DNA from: Flavihumibacter fluvii | Lineage (GTDB): Bacteria; Bacteroidota; Bacteroidia; Chitinophagales; Chitinophagaceae | Direction: 5' to 3' | Length of the DNA stretch: 64,000 nucleotides | NCBI RefSeq assembly: GCF_018595675.2 | Contig: NZ_CP092333.1 | Location: 4,922,001-4,986,000, forward strand | Shown here: positions 45,220 through 53,415 of the stretch, in pieces | How the letters are laid out: the number at the start of each line of letters is the position of its first letter | Numbering within the stretch: the stretch's first letter is position 1 | Position numbers and translations under genes: made by a program | Notes under the pieces: generated by a model | Seen by the model: the letters and a program-made list of their open reading frames with translations, nothing else | What the model was told of the DNA's origin: nothing | Database searches by the model: none

Positions 45220-46128
45220 ATGACGATACCTTCATACCTGAGACCCGGCGATACAATTGGACTTGTTTGCCCTGCTGGTTTTATGCTGCCCGAAAAATGG
45301 CAGACCTGTATGGAACAGCTACAGCAATGGGGCTATAAGATCAAGCTGGGCAAAACCATGCATAGCAGCTCCACCAATTATTTTTCCGGCACCGATGAAG
45401 AACGCCTGGCTGACCTTCAGGCCATGCTCGACGACCGGTCATTAAAGGCGATCCTTTGCGGTCGCGGTGGCTATGGCATAAGCCGCATTATCGACAAGGT
45501 CAATTTCAAACAATTTGCCAAACACCCGAAATGGGTCATCGGTTTCAGTGACATCACTGTATTGCATGCCTGCATCAACCGCCACCTGAAAATTGCCACC
45601 CTGCACGCCCCGATGGCAGGGGCTTTCAATGATGAAGGCTATTCACTGCCTTATGTGCAGTCACTTCGTTCTGCCCTGCAAGGAAGAAAAGCGAAATATA
45701 AAACACAACCGCATCATTTTAACCAGCCTGGTACCGCAACTGCACCGGTTGTAGGCGGTAACCTTAGCCTGGTTGCACACCTTGTTGGTACGCCATCAGC
45801 CTACAAAACAAAAGGACGTATCCTTTTCCTCGAAGACGTTGGTGAATATCTCTACAATATCGACCGCATGTTCATCCAGCTCAAAAGAGCCGGGGTCTTT
45901 GATGGACTGGCCGGACTCATCATCGGCGGCTTTACCGATAATAAAGATACGGAAAGGCCTTTTGGAAAAACAGCATATGAGATCATCCGCGAGCATTTTC
46001 AGGAATATAAATACCCCATTTGTTTTGATTTCCCTATCAGTCACGCCATAGAAAACTATGCGATCAAAGTTGGGGCTACTTACCAGTTGAAAGTCAGTCC
46101 TAAAACAGTACGGCTGGATGAAGCCTAA
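45220..46128 (+). CDS. LD-carboxypeptidase, S66 family (cytosolic form)
   Basis: A 302-residue muramoyl-tetrapeptide LD-carboxypeptidase-like enzyme for murein recycling. The catalytic triad is S110 (VIGFSDITVLH), E205 (LFLEDVGEYLY) and H275 (FPISHAIEN). It lacks the N-terminal leader of the paralog at 17207, to which it is otherwise clearly similar (GRGGYG, FSDxTVLHA, FLEDxGEYLYxIDRMF). It is divergent from the propeller lipoprotein with only 20 bases between the starts, so their promoters must overlap the opposite coding region. A stem-loop follows the stop. Confidence 0.92.
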   Translation: MTIPSYLRPGDTIGLVCPAGFMLPEKWQTCMEQLQQWGYKIKLGKTMHSSSTNYFSGTDEERLADLQAMLDDRSLKAILCGRGGYGISRIIDKVNFKQFAKHPKWVIGFSDITVLHACINRHLKIATLHAPMAGAFNDEGYSLPYVQSLRSALQGRKAKYKTQPHHFNQPGTATAPVVGGNLSLVAHLVGTPSAYKTKGRILFLEDVGEYLYNIDRMFIQLKRAGVFDGLAGLIIGGFTDNKDTERPFGKTAYEIIREHFQEYKYPICFDFPISHAIENYAIKVGATYQLKVSPKTVRLDEA

Positions 46129-46132
46129 AAAA

Positions 46133-46156
46133 AGCCACCTGCACCTGCAGATGGCT
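46133..46156 (+). terminator. Stem-loop after the second LD-carboxypeptidase gene
   Basis: AGCCACCTGCA and TGCAGATGGCT form an 11-bp stem with one C/A mismatch and a CC loop. Only TTAT follows instead of a T-run, so it is a weak intrinsic terminator or an RNA-stabilising hairpin. Confidence 0.4.
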
Positions 46157-46346
46157 TATCGTACTTACTACTACTAATCAGGAATTAGGCCAGGGTATTA
46201 TTTTACCAGGATCATCACCCAACTCAGTCACTATTGACATACCCGCCAATATGGGCCCGGGAATACATTTGCAAACACAAATTTACGCCTTTCCATATAT
46301 TTATTGAATTGATTAAATTTATGATTTCATAGGCAAAATCTATATC

Positions 46347-47285
46347 ATGACCCTGGTTCAATTGGAATATATACTGGCCGTTGATGAGTACCGGCATTTT
46401 GCCGCCGCCGCTGCGCATTGTTATGTCACGCAGCCAACTTTAAGCATGCAGATCCAGAAACTGGAAGCTGAACTGGGCATCAAATTATTTGACCGCAGCC
46501 GCCAGCCGGTGGTGCCTACCCCGATAGGGGAAGTGATGCTGGATCATGCCCGCCAGATCATGAAAGAAGTGAGCCAGCTGGAAGACGTGATCAAGGAAAA
46601 ACAGGGCCTCATCCACGGCGAACTCAGGCTGGGAATTATTCCCACACTGGCGCCTTACCTCTTACCCCTCTTCCTGCAGAGTTTCCTGGACCGTTTCCCC
46701 GAAGTGCAGTTGAAAGTGAAGGAAATGACCACCGACCTCCTAGTGGATGCCCTGTTAAAGGGCCAGATCGATATGGGCCTGGTGGTGACACCATTACAGA
46801 ATAATGCGATCAGGGAAACACCCCTGTTTTATGAAGAGATGATGGCCTATGTTTCCAAAAAGAATGCAGCCTTTAAAAAGACCTATATGCTGGCCAACGA
46901 TATTGATGTTCATGAATTGTGGTTGCTGGAGGAGGGGCATTGTTTCCGCTCCCAGATGCTGAACCTATGTGAATTGCAGCAGGCCCATAAAGACCTCCTG
47001 TTGTTTGAATATGAAGCAGGTAGCCTCGAAACCCTGAAAAGAATGGTAGAGACTAATCGCGGCATCACCATTTTACCCGAACTGGCCACCTATGACCTCT
47101 CCTCTTCCCAGCAGCGGCTGATCCGGCATTTTAAGAGTCCGGCGCCCATGCGCGAGGTCAGCCTCATTACTGCCACCACTTTTGTAAAGGAGAAACAATT
47201 GCAGGCTTTGAAAGAAGTGATCATGCTGAATATTCCCGATAAGATCCGGAAAAACAAAGCAAAGAATGTAGTGCCGGTGAATTAG
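46347..47285 (+). CDS. oxyR: Hydrogen-peroxide-sensing LysR regulator OxyR
   Basis: A 312-residue LysR-type regulator. The helix-turn-helix covers FAAAAAHCYVTQPTLSMQIQ (residues 18-37). The ligand domain has the OxyR redox pair C199 and C208 in EEGHCFRSQMLNLC, at the same positions and spacing as in E. coli OxyR, including H198 and R201. Peroxide would form a disulfide here and switch on catalase and peroxidase genes. No such target gene lies beside it; its neighbours are an LD-carboxypeptidase and hydrolases. The intergenic region upstream is AT-rich. Confidence 0.93.
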   Translation: MTLVQLEYILAVDEYRHFAAAAAHCYVTQPTLSMQIQKLEAELGIKLFDRSRQPVVPTPIGEVMLDHARQIMKEVSQLEDVIKEKQGLIHGELRLGIIPTLAPYLLPLFLQSFLDRFPEVQLKVKEMTTDLLVDALLKGQIDMGLVVTPLQNNAIRETPLFYEEMMAYVSKKNAAFKKTYMLANDIDVHELWLLEEGHCFRSQMLNLCELQQAHKDLLLFEYEAGSLETLKRMVETNRGITILPELATYDLSSSQQRLIRHFKSPAPMREVSLITATTFVKEKQLQALKEVIMLNIPDKIRKNKAKNVVPVN

Positions 47286-48088
47286 CGCAGCAGGGAATCT
47301 ATCTTTTTCTGGTAAACCGGGTAAGTCGGAATGTCATTGTGACTCCCGCCCTCAATGGTCACAAACTGATCTCCTGCTTTCAGCAAGGGTTGTAATTTTA
47401 TTGCATTTTTAAAAGGGACTACACCATCATCGGTACCCTGGAAGATCACAACTGGTTCCGTCACATTTTGCAGGTGTTTGTAGGTGGGCAACTCAAAGTG
47501 GATCAACCGGTCCACCGGGTAAATGGGCAAATACCTTTTCACCAGCGACCTGATGCTGTAATAGGGTGTTTCAAGTACCAGCAATTTTGTGGTATACCGG
47601 GCTGCCAGTTCTGCAGCGATGCCTGTGCCCATGCTTTTCCCATAAACGATTATACTGTCTGCAGCAAATGTCGCATGGGCCAGTTTATACAATTGTTCTG
47701 AATAGGCATAGAGTCGTTCTTCCGTAAGCGGTCCTGTACTTTTTCCAAATCCCGGATAATCGATCATCCACACTTCATATCCCGCATGGGTGAACGCTGG
47801 CACGTATTTAGCATACCATGAAATGTTCTTGCGGTTTCCATGGAAATATAATACCACCCCTTTGGGTTTTTGGTAGTTGTTTGTATCCAGTTTAAACTGC
47901 ACAATATTCAGGTTGGAACTGGCATCAAAAGGAATATTGACTTCCTTATGGGGCATCGTAAAACCAAAAGATGCTTTCTTCAATAAAGTTTCAGGGTGAA
48001 ACAGGAATTGGTCCTGCAGGTAATATATAGCAATCCCCGCAACAGCATAGAGCAGGATAAACATCTTCAGGTAACGCGACCATTTCAT
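47282..48088 (-). CDS. Membrane-anchored alpha/beta hydrolase (ABHD13/17-like)
   Basis: A 268-residue serine hydrolase with an N-terminal membrane segment (MFILLYAVAGIAIYYL). Family features: YFHGNRKNISWYAKY, DYPGFGKSTG, the nucleophile in VYGKSMGTGIAAEL, the acid in FQGTDDGVVP and the histidine in EGGSHNDIPTYP. It resembles the Bem46/ABHD17 group. A close paralog lies at 51284, and the two flank the AsmA-like gene on the same strand. Its 3' end overlaps the convergent oxyR gene by four bases. A -7 box lies four bases upstream of the ATG. Confidence 0.87.
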   Translation of the reverse strand: MKWSRYLKMFILLYAVAGIAIYYLQDQFLFHPETLLKKASFGFTMPHKEVNIPFDASSNLNIVQFKLDTNNYQKPKGVVLYFHGNRKNISWYAKYVPAFTHAGYEVWMIDYPGFGKSTGPLTEERLYAYSEQLYKLAHATFAADSIIVYGKSMGTGIAAELAARYTTKLLVLETPYYSIRSLVKRYLPIYPVDRLIHFELPTYKHLQNVTEPVVIFQGTDDGVVPFKNAIKLQPLLKAGDQFVTIEGGSHNDIPTYPVYQKKIDSLLR

Positions 48089-48092
48089 GCCG

Positions 48093-48100
48093 CAAATGTA
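48093..48100 (-). promoter_or_regulatory. -7 box upstream of the alpha/beta hydrolase gene
   Basis: On the minus strand TACATTTG matches TAnnTTTG exactly and ends four bases before the ATG at 48088. No clear -33 element was found. Confidence 0.4.
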
Positions 48101-48113
48101 AGTAAGCTGGCCC

Positions 48114-51100
48114 TTATTCAGTTTCGGGGTCTGCTTCTTCGGTCAATTCATCGGATTCAGTCCCTTTTTTCATTTTAACGATTGGGTTCTCTGCCGTTCC
48201 GGTGATTGTCATGGGTATCCTTATGATCCCAAGTGGCGGTAAGCCAAGCCTGAAACGCAGGTTTAGTTTGCCATCCAGCGAAGTTTGCCCTTCAATCCTG
48301 GGCCTGAATCCAAAGACCCGCATTTTGGTCCTTTCCAGCGTGATAATATTGTTTTGGATGGATGTCTTTAAGACAACTGCTTTCAGGTTGGGGTTATTGA
48401 TGCTGTCTTTTCCGGTTGCCTTACTGACTGCACTGAATAATTTCAACCCATTTATTTTTACATCAGCCAGGGTTAAGGCACCCTTACCTTTTATGGATGG
48501 CAGCACTGGTTTCATCTGGTCATCCAGGCGGCCGTTCAGGGCGTAATCCAATGATATCCGACCTTCTGCCTTTGCTGCCGCACTGGCCATTTCATGGAAT
48601 AAGGGGATTTCATGATAGGCCCTTTTCACATCGAAGGAATCTGCTTTAACGGTAAAGGTGAATCGGGCATTTCGGGGGTCAACCGGCAGGTAACTGGCAC
48701 CCAGTGTAAATATGGCACCGGCAATGGAGAACCGGGTATCACTTAGTTGCAGGTGGCTGTTTTTTAAACTGAGGTTCCCGCTAAAATCGGTAAGGGTAGT
48801 TTTTCCATAGGTCACCTCCTTAACGCCGGCGACCAGCGTGAGGTTGAGGTTGGATGGTAATAACACTACCCCTGTATTCGTTGCAGATTGCTGCACCTGT
48901 GCTGTGTCTGTGGCGGCAAATGCCATGAAATCATCAATATTAACCTTTTTGCTTTCTACAGTTAAATTGCCGATCAGTATATCGTTTTGCAACAGGTAGC
49001 TTATGAAATTCTGTGCAGAGCCATTTAGCCTGAATTCATTTTGCCGGTATTGTAGCACCATGTTTTTCAGCCACGCTTTGTCCTGGATAAACTCCATTTT
49101 CCCGGTTGGAATGAAGAATGGGGCAGGGTATTCTTTTGCTGATAATTCCATCTGGTTGAATTCGATGGTGCCGCTGTTTTTAAGGTTAGCAAATCGGCCA
49201 GCTACGGCATCGGACTGTTTCCCTTTTGCACTGAAGTCTGTTTTCAGTTTTCCGGCTATTGCATAATCCTTAATAGCAAATACCTGGTAGATACTGGTCA
49301 GGTCAAGGGTTCCTTTTCCGGTGATGGCATAATGGAGGTCATTGAAATTGGAGCAGTCAGCGGTCATTTCAAATGGCTGCCCCTCAAATTGAAAGGATAT
49401 TGCCGGGAATTTTACGGTTAGGTCCTGGTAACTGCCTTTTATACTGCTGGCCTGGCCTTTAATTTCCAGGTCCCGGATGGGTGCCGGGTAGTAAGGTGTT
49501 TGAATCCTGCCATTGGTCAATTGAAGATCTGCCTTTAAAACCGGAAAAGTTTTCTGTTCAGGATCGAGCCGGCCGTTTGCGCTAAAGTCAGTGCTGAATA
49601 ATCCGGCGAAACTGTAACCCTTCATCGGGATAGCTTTTTCCAGGTCATCCAATTGCAGCCTGGCTTTCAGGTTGGCTTGCAGGTCGGTCTTTTCAAGTCC
49701 TTGCAGGGTAATATGTCCATCTAAAAAACCTTTTCCAATTTCTGCGTGTATGGTTTTAATAGCAGCAGTAATACTATTCCATAGGCCATCTTTGGATGCA
49801 GCTTCAATTGCTGCATCAACTTTTTCAATGGCCAGGGGCAGGTCTTTTTGTTTATAGTAACCATTTTTTATGGTCGCTTTTAATTGGAAAACCGGGATCG
49901 CAGTTATGACGGTATCGGGCCTGAAATTTTTGGGGTTCTGGCCGGTGGTATATTTTCCGTCAGCCTGCAATTGGAAGGTTGCCTGCCCCTTTAATTCTGC
50001 AAAGCTTAATCCGATCGCCTGGTCCAGCAATGCCAGGTCCAACTGGCTGTTCACATCTGCTTTTATATACGGTGTATTGATTCCTTGCAGGTATAATGTT
50101 GCCCTGGATGGTTTCCCCTTTATGTCAAAATCCAGCGTGTCTACCTGCAGGGTCAGGCTGTCTGTATTGAGTTTCGGTAACAATACACTCGCAACCAGGT
50201 TGAAATGATCCAATGGCGCCGGTGCGTTCTTGTGGTTGACCTGGCCATCGCGTACCCATAATCTTGTGACCAGGTCTGGTGCCCGGTTTTCTGCTGCCCT
50301 GTAATTCCCTTTAACATCCAGTGTCAGGCGGCTGGTTCCTTTAAACCGGGTATCCTTGAACCAGTCTTCATAATCAGGTGGCAGGATGGAAAACAAATTT
50401 CCGAAATCCGTGGTGCCGGAAACCAGTTTCAGGTCAATATCATAGCCATCTTTCAGGATCGTCATATTGCCTGAAAAATCAATGGGTAGTTTGTTGATGA
50501 GGATATTATTTTTCCTGAAAGTAAGCGCAAGTGAAGTGGTATTGATGCCCGTGGTAAGGTCGGCATCTATGCTTCTTTTTTCCAGGAAGGTGCTGCCATC
50601 GTAGCTGAAATCCAGACTGTCGGCATGCAGGTGCGAGGCTAGCTCAAAGTTGGTGCTGGCCAGGTTTCCACTACCGGTATAGTGAAAGCCATCAGCTGTT
50701 ATGACCATCGGGAGGGACTGGTCATTGTACACCAGTTTACTCCTGGTAATAAAGATGCCTTCAATCTTTAATTGTGTGTTACTGCTATCCTGGCTGGTGC
50801 TTGTGCTGCTTGTATCGCTATTGTAGATATTGTAATTGGCATTACCGTTTTTATCCACCGAAACATTAATGCGGGCTTTGTCTATAAAAAATTTATTCAC
50901 CCTTACTGCTTTCCCGAATACTGAACCCAGGTCAATTCCAAAGCTTAGGGTATTGCCGGCAATAAGTGTGTCTTTGTCAAATGGAGCAGAACCTTTAAGC
51001 GAAAATTCATGGAGCGTTAAGGTGAGTGCCGGGAAATGTTCAAAAAATGACAGGCGCACTTTTTTAAAATTCAGTTCACCGGAGATGGCCTGGTTGGTCC

Positions 51101-51221
51101 ATTCCTTGATTTTTTCTTCAATTTTTCCGGGAAAGAGGATCGGTAATAAAAAAAGCAGGGCAAATAAGGCGGTAATTGAAATGCCGCTGATCTTCAGGAT
51201 CTTCCACAATTTTTTTTTCAT
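48114..51221 (-). CDS. AsmA-family protein
   Basis: A 1035-residue protein with an N-terminal membrane anchor (ISITALFALLFLLPILFPG, residues 14-32). The start of the mature part, GELNFKKVRLSFFEHFPALT, is the usual AsmA N-terminal repeat. The C-terminal region contains GKGALTLADVKINGLKLFSA and LNLRFRLGLPPLGIIRIPMT, matching the AsmA C-terminal domain. AsmA proteins act at the inner membrane in outer-membrane lipid homeostasis. It is larger than E. coli AsmA (about 617). It sits between two paralogous alpha/beta hydrolases on the same strand. Confidence 0.88.
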   Translation of the reverse strand: MKKKLWKILKISGISITALFALLFLLPILFPGKIEEKIKEWTNQAISGELNFKKVRLSFFEHFPALTLTLHEFSLKGSAPFDKDTLIAGNTLSFGIDLGSVFGKAVRVNKFFIDKARINVSVDKNGNANYNIYNSDTSSTSTSQDSSNTQLKIEGIFITRSKLVYNDQSLPMVITADGFHYTGSGNLASTNFELASHLHADSLDFSYDGSTFLEKRSIDADLTTGINTTSLALTFRKNNILINKLPIDFSGNMTILKDGYDIDLKLVSGTTDFGNLFSILPPDYEDWFKDTRFKGTSRLTLDVKGNYRAAENRAPDLVTRLWVRDGQVNHKNAPAPLDHFNLVASVLLPKLNTDSLTLQVDTLDFDIKGKPSRATLYLQGINTPYIKADVNSQLDLALLDQAIGLSFAELKGQATFQLQADGKYTTGQNPKNFRPDTVITAIPVFQLKATIKNGYYKQKDLPLAIEKVDAAIEAASKDGLWNSITAAIKTIHAEIGKGFLDGHITLQGLEKTDLQANLKARLQLDDLEKAIPMKGYSFAGLFSTDFSANGRLDPEQKTFPVLKADLQLTNGRIQTPYYPAPIRDLEIKGQASSIKGSYQDLTVKFPAISFQFEGQPFEMTADCSNFNDLHYAITGKGTLDLTSIYQVFAIKDYAIAGKLKTDFSAKGKQSDAVAGRFANLKNSGTIEFNQMELSAKEYPAPFFIPTGKMEFIQDKAWLKNMVLQYRQNEFRLNGSAQNFISYLLQNDILIGNLTVESKKVNIDDFMAFAATDTAQVQQSATNTGVVLLPSNLNLTLVAGVKEVTYGKTTLTDFSGNLSLKNSHLQLSDTRFSIAGAIFTLGASYLPVDPRNARFTFTVKADSFDVKRAYHEIPLFHEMASAAAKAEGRISLDYALNGRLDDQMKPVLPSIKGKGALTLADVKINGLKLFSAVSKATGKDSINNPNLKAVVLKTSIQNNIITLERTKMRVFGFRPRIEGQTSLDGKLNLRFRLGLPPLGIIRIPMTITGTAENPIVKMKKGTESDELTEEADPETE

Positions 51222-51283
51222 ACTTACGCATCCATTGGGCTGCCATAATCGAAATAAGCCGTGAAATTAGTTTTTTCTTTTAT

Positions 51284-52069
51284 TTAATACTTAAGAATAT
51301 CCCGTAAAAAATTATGGTATTCCGGAAAGGAGGGCAGGTTATTGTGGCCGCCACCATGAATGCGGATTAGTGTGATTTTACCCGGATTGATCTTCTGTAG
51401 CTTTTCACTGTGCTTTACCGGTATGAGCCAATCGCGGGTGCCATGCAAAATATAGGTATGGCAGTTCACATGCCTGATCCATTTGTCGGTGCGCAAGTGG
51501 TAGCGCAGCACAAGGGATACCGGCAGGATGGGCAGGAACCTTTCTACTACCTTTTTGAAACTGTAGTAAGGTGCATCGAGGATCAGGTAGCGGGGTTTGT
51601 TGTCAGCGGCCAGCTTGGCGGCAAAACCGCTACCGATGCTGCGACCATAAACGATCATATGGTGTTCCGGCAGTTTTTCAGTGAGGGAACCGTACACAAA
51701 CTGGATGTCGCCCAGGATCTCTTTTTCACTGCGCTTGCCGGTACTCTTGCCGAACCCCCGGTAGTCGATCAGTACCACATCGTAATCATAGCGGTAAAAA
51801 TCCCTGGCATATTTGGCCCAGCCTTTAATACTTCTTGAATTGCCATGGAGGTATAAAATCAACCCCAAAGGTTTCTCCCTGTAGAAATGCAATCCATTGA
51901 TCCGCACACCTGGCGAAACATCGAAGAATAATTCCTTAAAAGGTGCGTCATAACTAAAGCGGAAATCCTGTTGTAGTCTTTCAGGTTTGAAGATGAATTT
52001 ATCCTGCAGGAAATAGGCTGCAATACTTAGCACGGCAATGCTTAAAAGAATATAGCCTATTGTGTTCAA
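51284..52069 (-). CDS. Membrane-anchored alpha/beta hydrolase, paralog
   Basis: A 261-residue serine hydrolase with an N-terminal anchor (IGYILLSIAVLSIAAYFLQD). It shares with the gene at 47282 the patterns LYLHGNSRSIKGWAKY, DYRGFGKSTG, VYGRSIGSGFAAKL (nucleophile), HGTRDWLIP (acid) and GGGHNNLPSFP (histidine). The start is TTG at 52069; no in-frame ATG precedes the anchor. It is of the Bem46/ABHD17 class. It lies upstream of the AsmA-like gene on the same strand. Confidence 0.85.
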   Translation of the reverse strand: MNTIGYILLSIAVLSIAAYFLQDKFIFKPERLQQDFRFSYDAPFKELFFDVSPGVRINGLHFYREKPLGLILYLHGNSRSIKGWAKYARDFYRYDYDVVLIDYRGFGKSTGKRSEKEILGDIQFVYGSLTEKLPEHHMIVYGRSIGSGFAAKLAADNKPRYLILDAPYYSFKKVVERFLPILPVSLVLRYHLRTDKWIRHVNCHTYILHGTRDWLIPVKHSEKLQKINPGKITLIRIHGGGHNNLPSFPEYHNFLRDILKY

Positions 52070-52115
52070 GTGGAGTGTTTAGCTAATGTAATTTATTTCT
52101 GTTGTAAATTGTTGT

Positions 52116-53099
52116 ATGCTTTCCCTCATCCAGTGGTTAATAATTTTCTCAATGGCTAACGACCAGGTGCAAACGGTAAGTGGGCCTCTTCCTGTTGCAG
52201 CCATGGGGAAAACCCTTGTGCATGAGCATGTACTGGTTGATTTTATTGGTGCCGGCCAGATCAATGACCAGCGTTGGGACAGGTCTACTGTGATCAAAAA
52301 AGTTTTGCCTTATATCCGGGCGGCAAAGCAACTGGGTATTAATACGATGTTCGATTGCACACCCGCTTACCTGGGCCGCGACCCGTTGTTATTAAAAGCC
52401 CTTGCTGATAGTACCGGTATGAATTTCCTGACCAATACCGGACTCTATGGTGCGGTAAACAACAAATACCTGCCTGCTTATGCTTTCACGGAAACAGCCC
52501 GGCAACTTGCGGACAGGTGGATCCGGGAAGCTGAAGCTGGTATTGATGGTACAGGTATCCGGCCTGGCTTCATTAAAATTGGCGTTGGGGATAGTTTACT
52601 GACGCCCTTGCATCGAAAGCTGGTGGAAGCGGCCGCAATGACACACCTGCGCACAGGGCTCACTATCTGTTCGCATACCGGTCCGGCAATCGCTGCCTTT
52701 GATGAAATCAAGGTACTTCAGCATATGGGGGTTGATCCGGCTGCGTTTGTATGGGTACATGCCCAGGCTGAAAAGGATTTAGGCGCATTGGTCAAAGCCG
52801 CCAAATCCGGCGCCTGGATAAGCCTTGATGGCATTGGTTGGGGGGATGTTTCCGAATACCTGCCAAAGATATCCGCTTTAAAAGATGCCGGCTTGCTGCG
52901 TAAAGTATTGATTTCGCATGATGCTGGCTGGTATAAGCCCGGTGAATATGATGGCGGCGACTTCAATGGGTTCACCAATATCAGTCAACAGTTATTCCCG
53001 GCCCTTCTTTCTAAAGGGTATACCCAAAAAGATCTTGATACCTTATTGATCATTAATCCAGCAAGGGCTTTCCTCCCCCAAATAAAAAAACTTAAATAG
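52116..53099 (+). CDS. Phosphotriesterase-family metal hydrolase
   Basis: A 327-residue TIM-barrel amidohydrolase of the phosphotriesterase family. The binuclear metal site is visible: HEH at residues 36-38 (TLVHEHVL), the bridging lysine in GFIKIGVG, histidines in TICSHTGPA and VWVHAQAE, and the aspartate in LISHDAGWY. Natural activities of this family are usually lactonase or carboxyl-ester hydrolysis. The N-terminus (MLSLIQWLIIFSMANDQ) is hydrophobic and might be a leader; ATG at 52152 is the alternative start for a cytosolic form. It converges on the rhodanese gene, overlapping it by eight bases. Confidence 0.85.
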   Translation: MLSLIQWLIIFSMANDQVQTVSGPLPVAAMGKTLVHEHVLVDFIGAGQINDQRWDRSTVIKKVLPYIRAAKQLGINTMFDCTPAYLGRDPLLLKALADSTGMNFLTNTGLYGAVNNKYLPAYAFTETARQLADRWIREAEAGIDGTGIRPGFIKIGVGDSLLTPLHRKLVEAAAMTHLRTGLTICSHTGPAIAAFDEIKVLQHMGVDPAAFVWVHAQAEKDLGALVKAAKSGAWISLDGIGWGDVSEYLPKISALKDAGLLRKVLISHDAGWYKPGEYDGGDFNGFTNISQQLFPALLSKGYTQKDLDTLLIINPARAFLPQIKKLK

Positions 53100-53412
53100 G
53101 CCCTTCACCCGATTCCCGGTTCATCCGCTTCCATTCTTCTGTGCCGCCCTGTAAATTCAGCAGGTTGGTATACCCGAATTTCTCTTCGAGTCGTTGTATG
53201 GCAATGGCACTCCTGATCCCCCTTTTACAATAGAAGATTACTTTAGTAGATTTTGGAATGATGGCAGCCTGCTGCATGATCTCTCCAAGGGGGATGTTTA
53301 TACCGCCGATATTGTATTGCTCATGTTCCTCTTCTTCGCGGACATCGACCATAAAAATCAAGGGGTCCAATTGCAGTAAAACCTGCAGGTCGGGGACTGA
53401 GATCTGGTGCAC
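53092..53412 (-). CDS. Rhodanese-like protein
   Basis: A 106-residue single-domain rhodanese. The active-site loop is YCKRGIRS with the cysteine at residue 62, and DVREEEEHEQYNIGGINIPL is the conserved upstream segment. It could transfer sulfur or act on persulfides in the cytosol. The start is GTG. It begins four bases downstream of the KUP transporter stop on the same strand and overlaps the convergent phosphotriesterase gene. Confidence 0.88.
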   Translation of the reverse strand: MHQISVPDLQVLLQLDPLIFMVDVREEEEHEQYNIGGINIPLGEIMQQAAIIPKSTKVIFYCKRGIRSAIAIQRLEEKFGYTNLLNLQGGTEEWKRMNRESGEGPI

Positions 53413-53415
53413 TAC

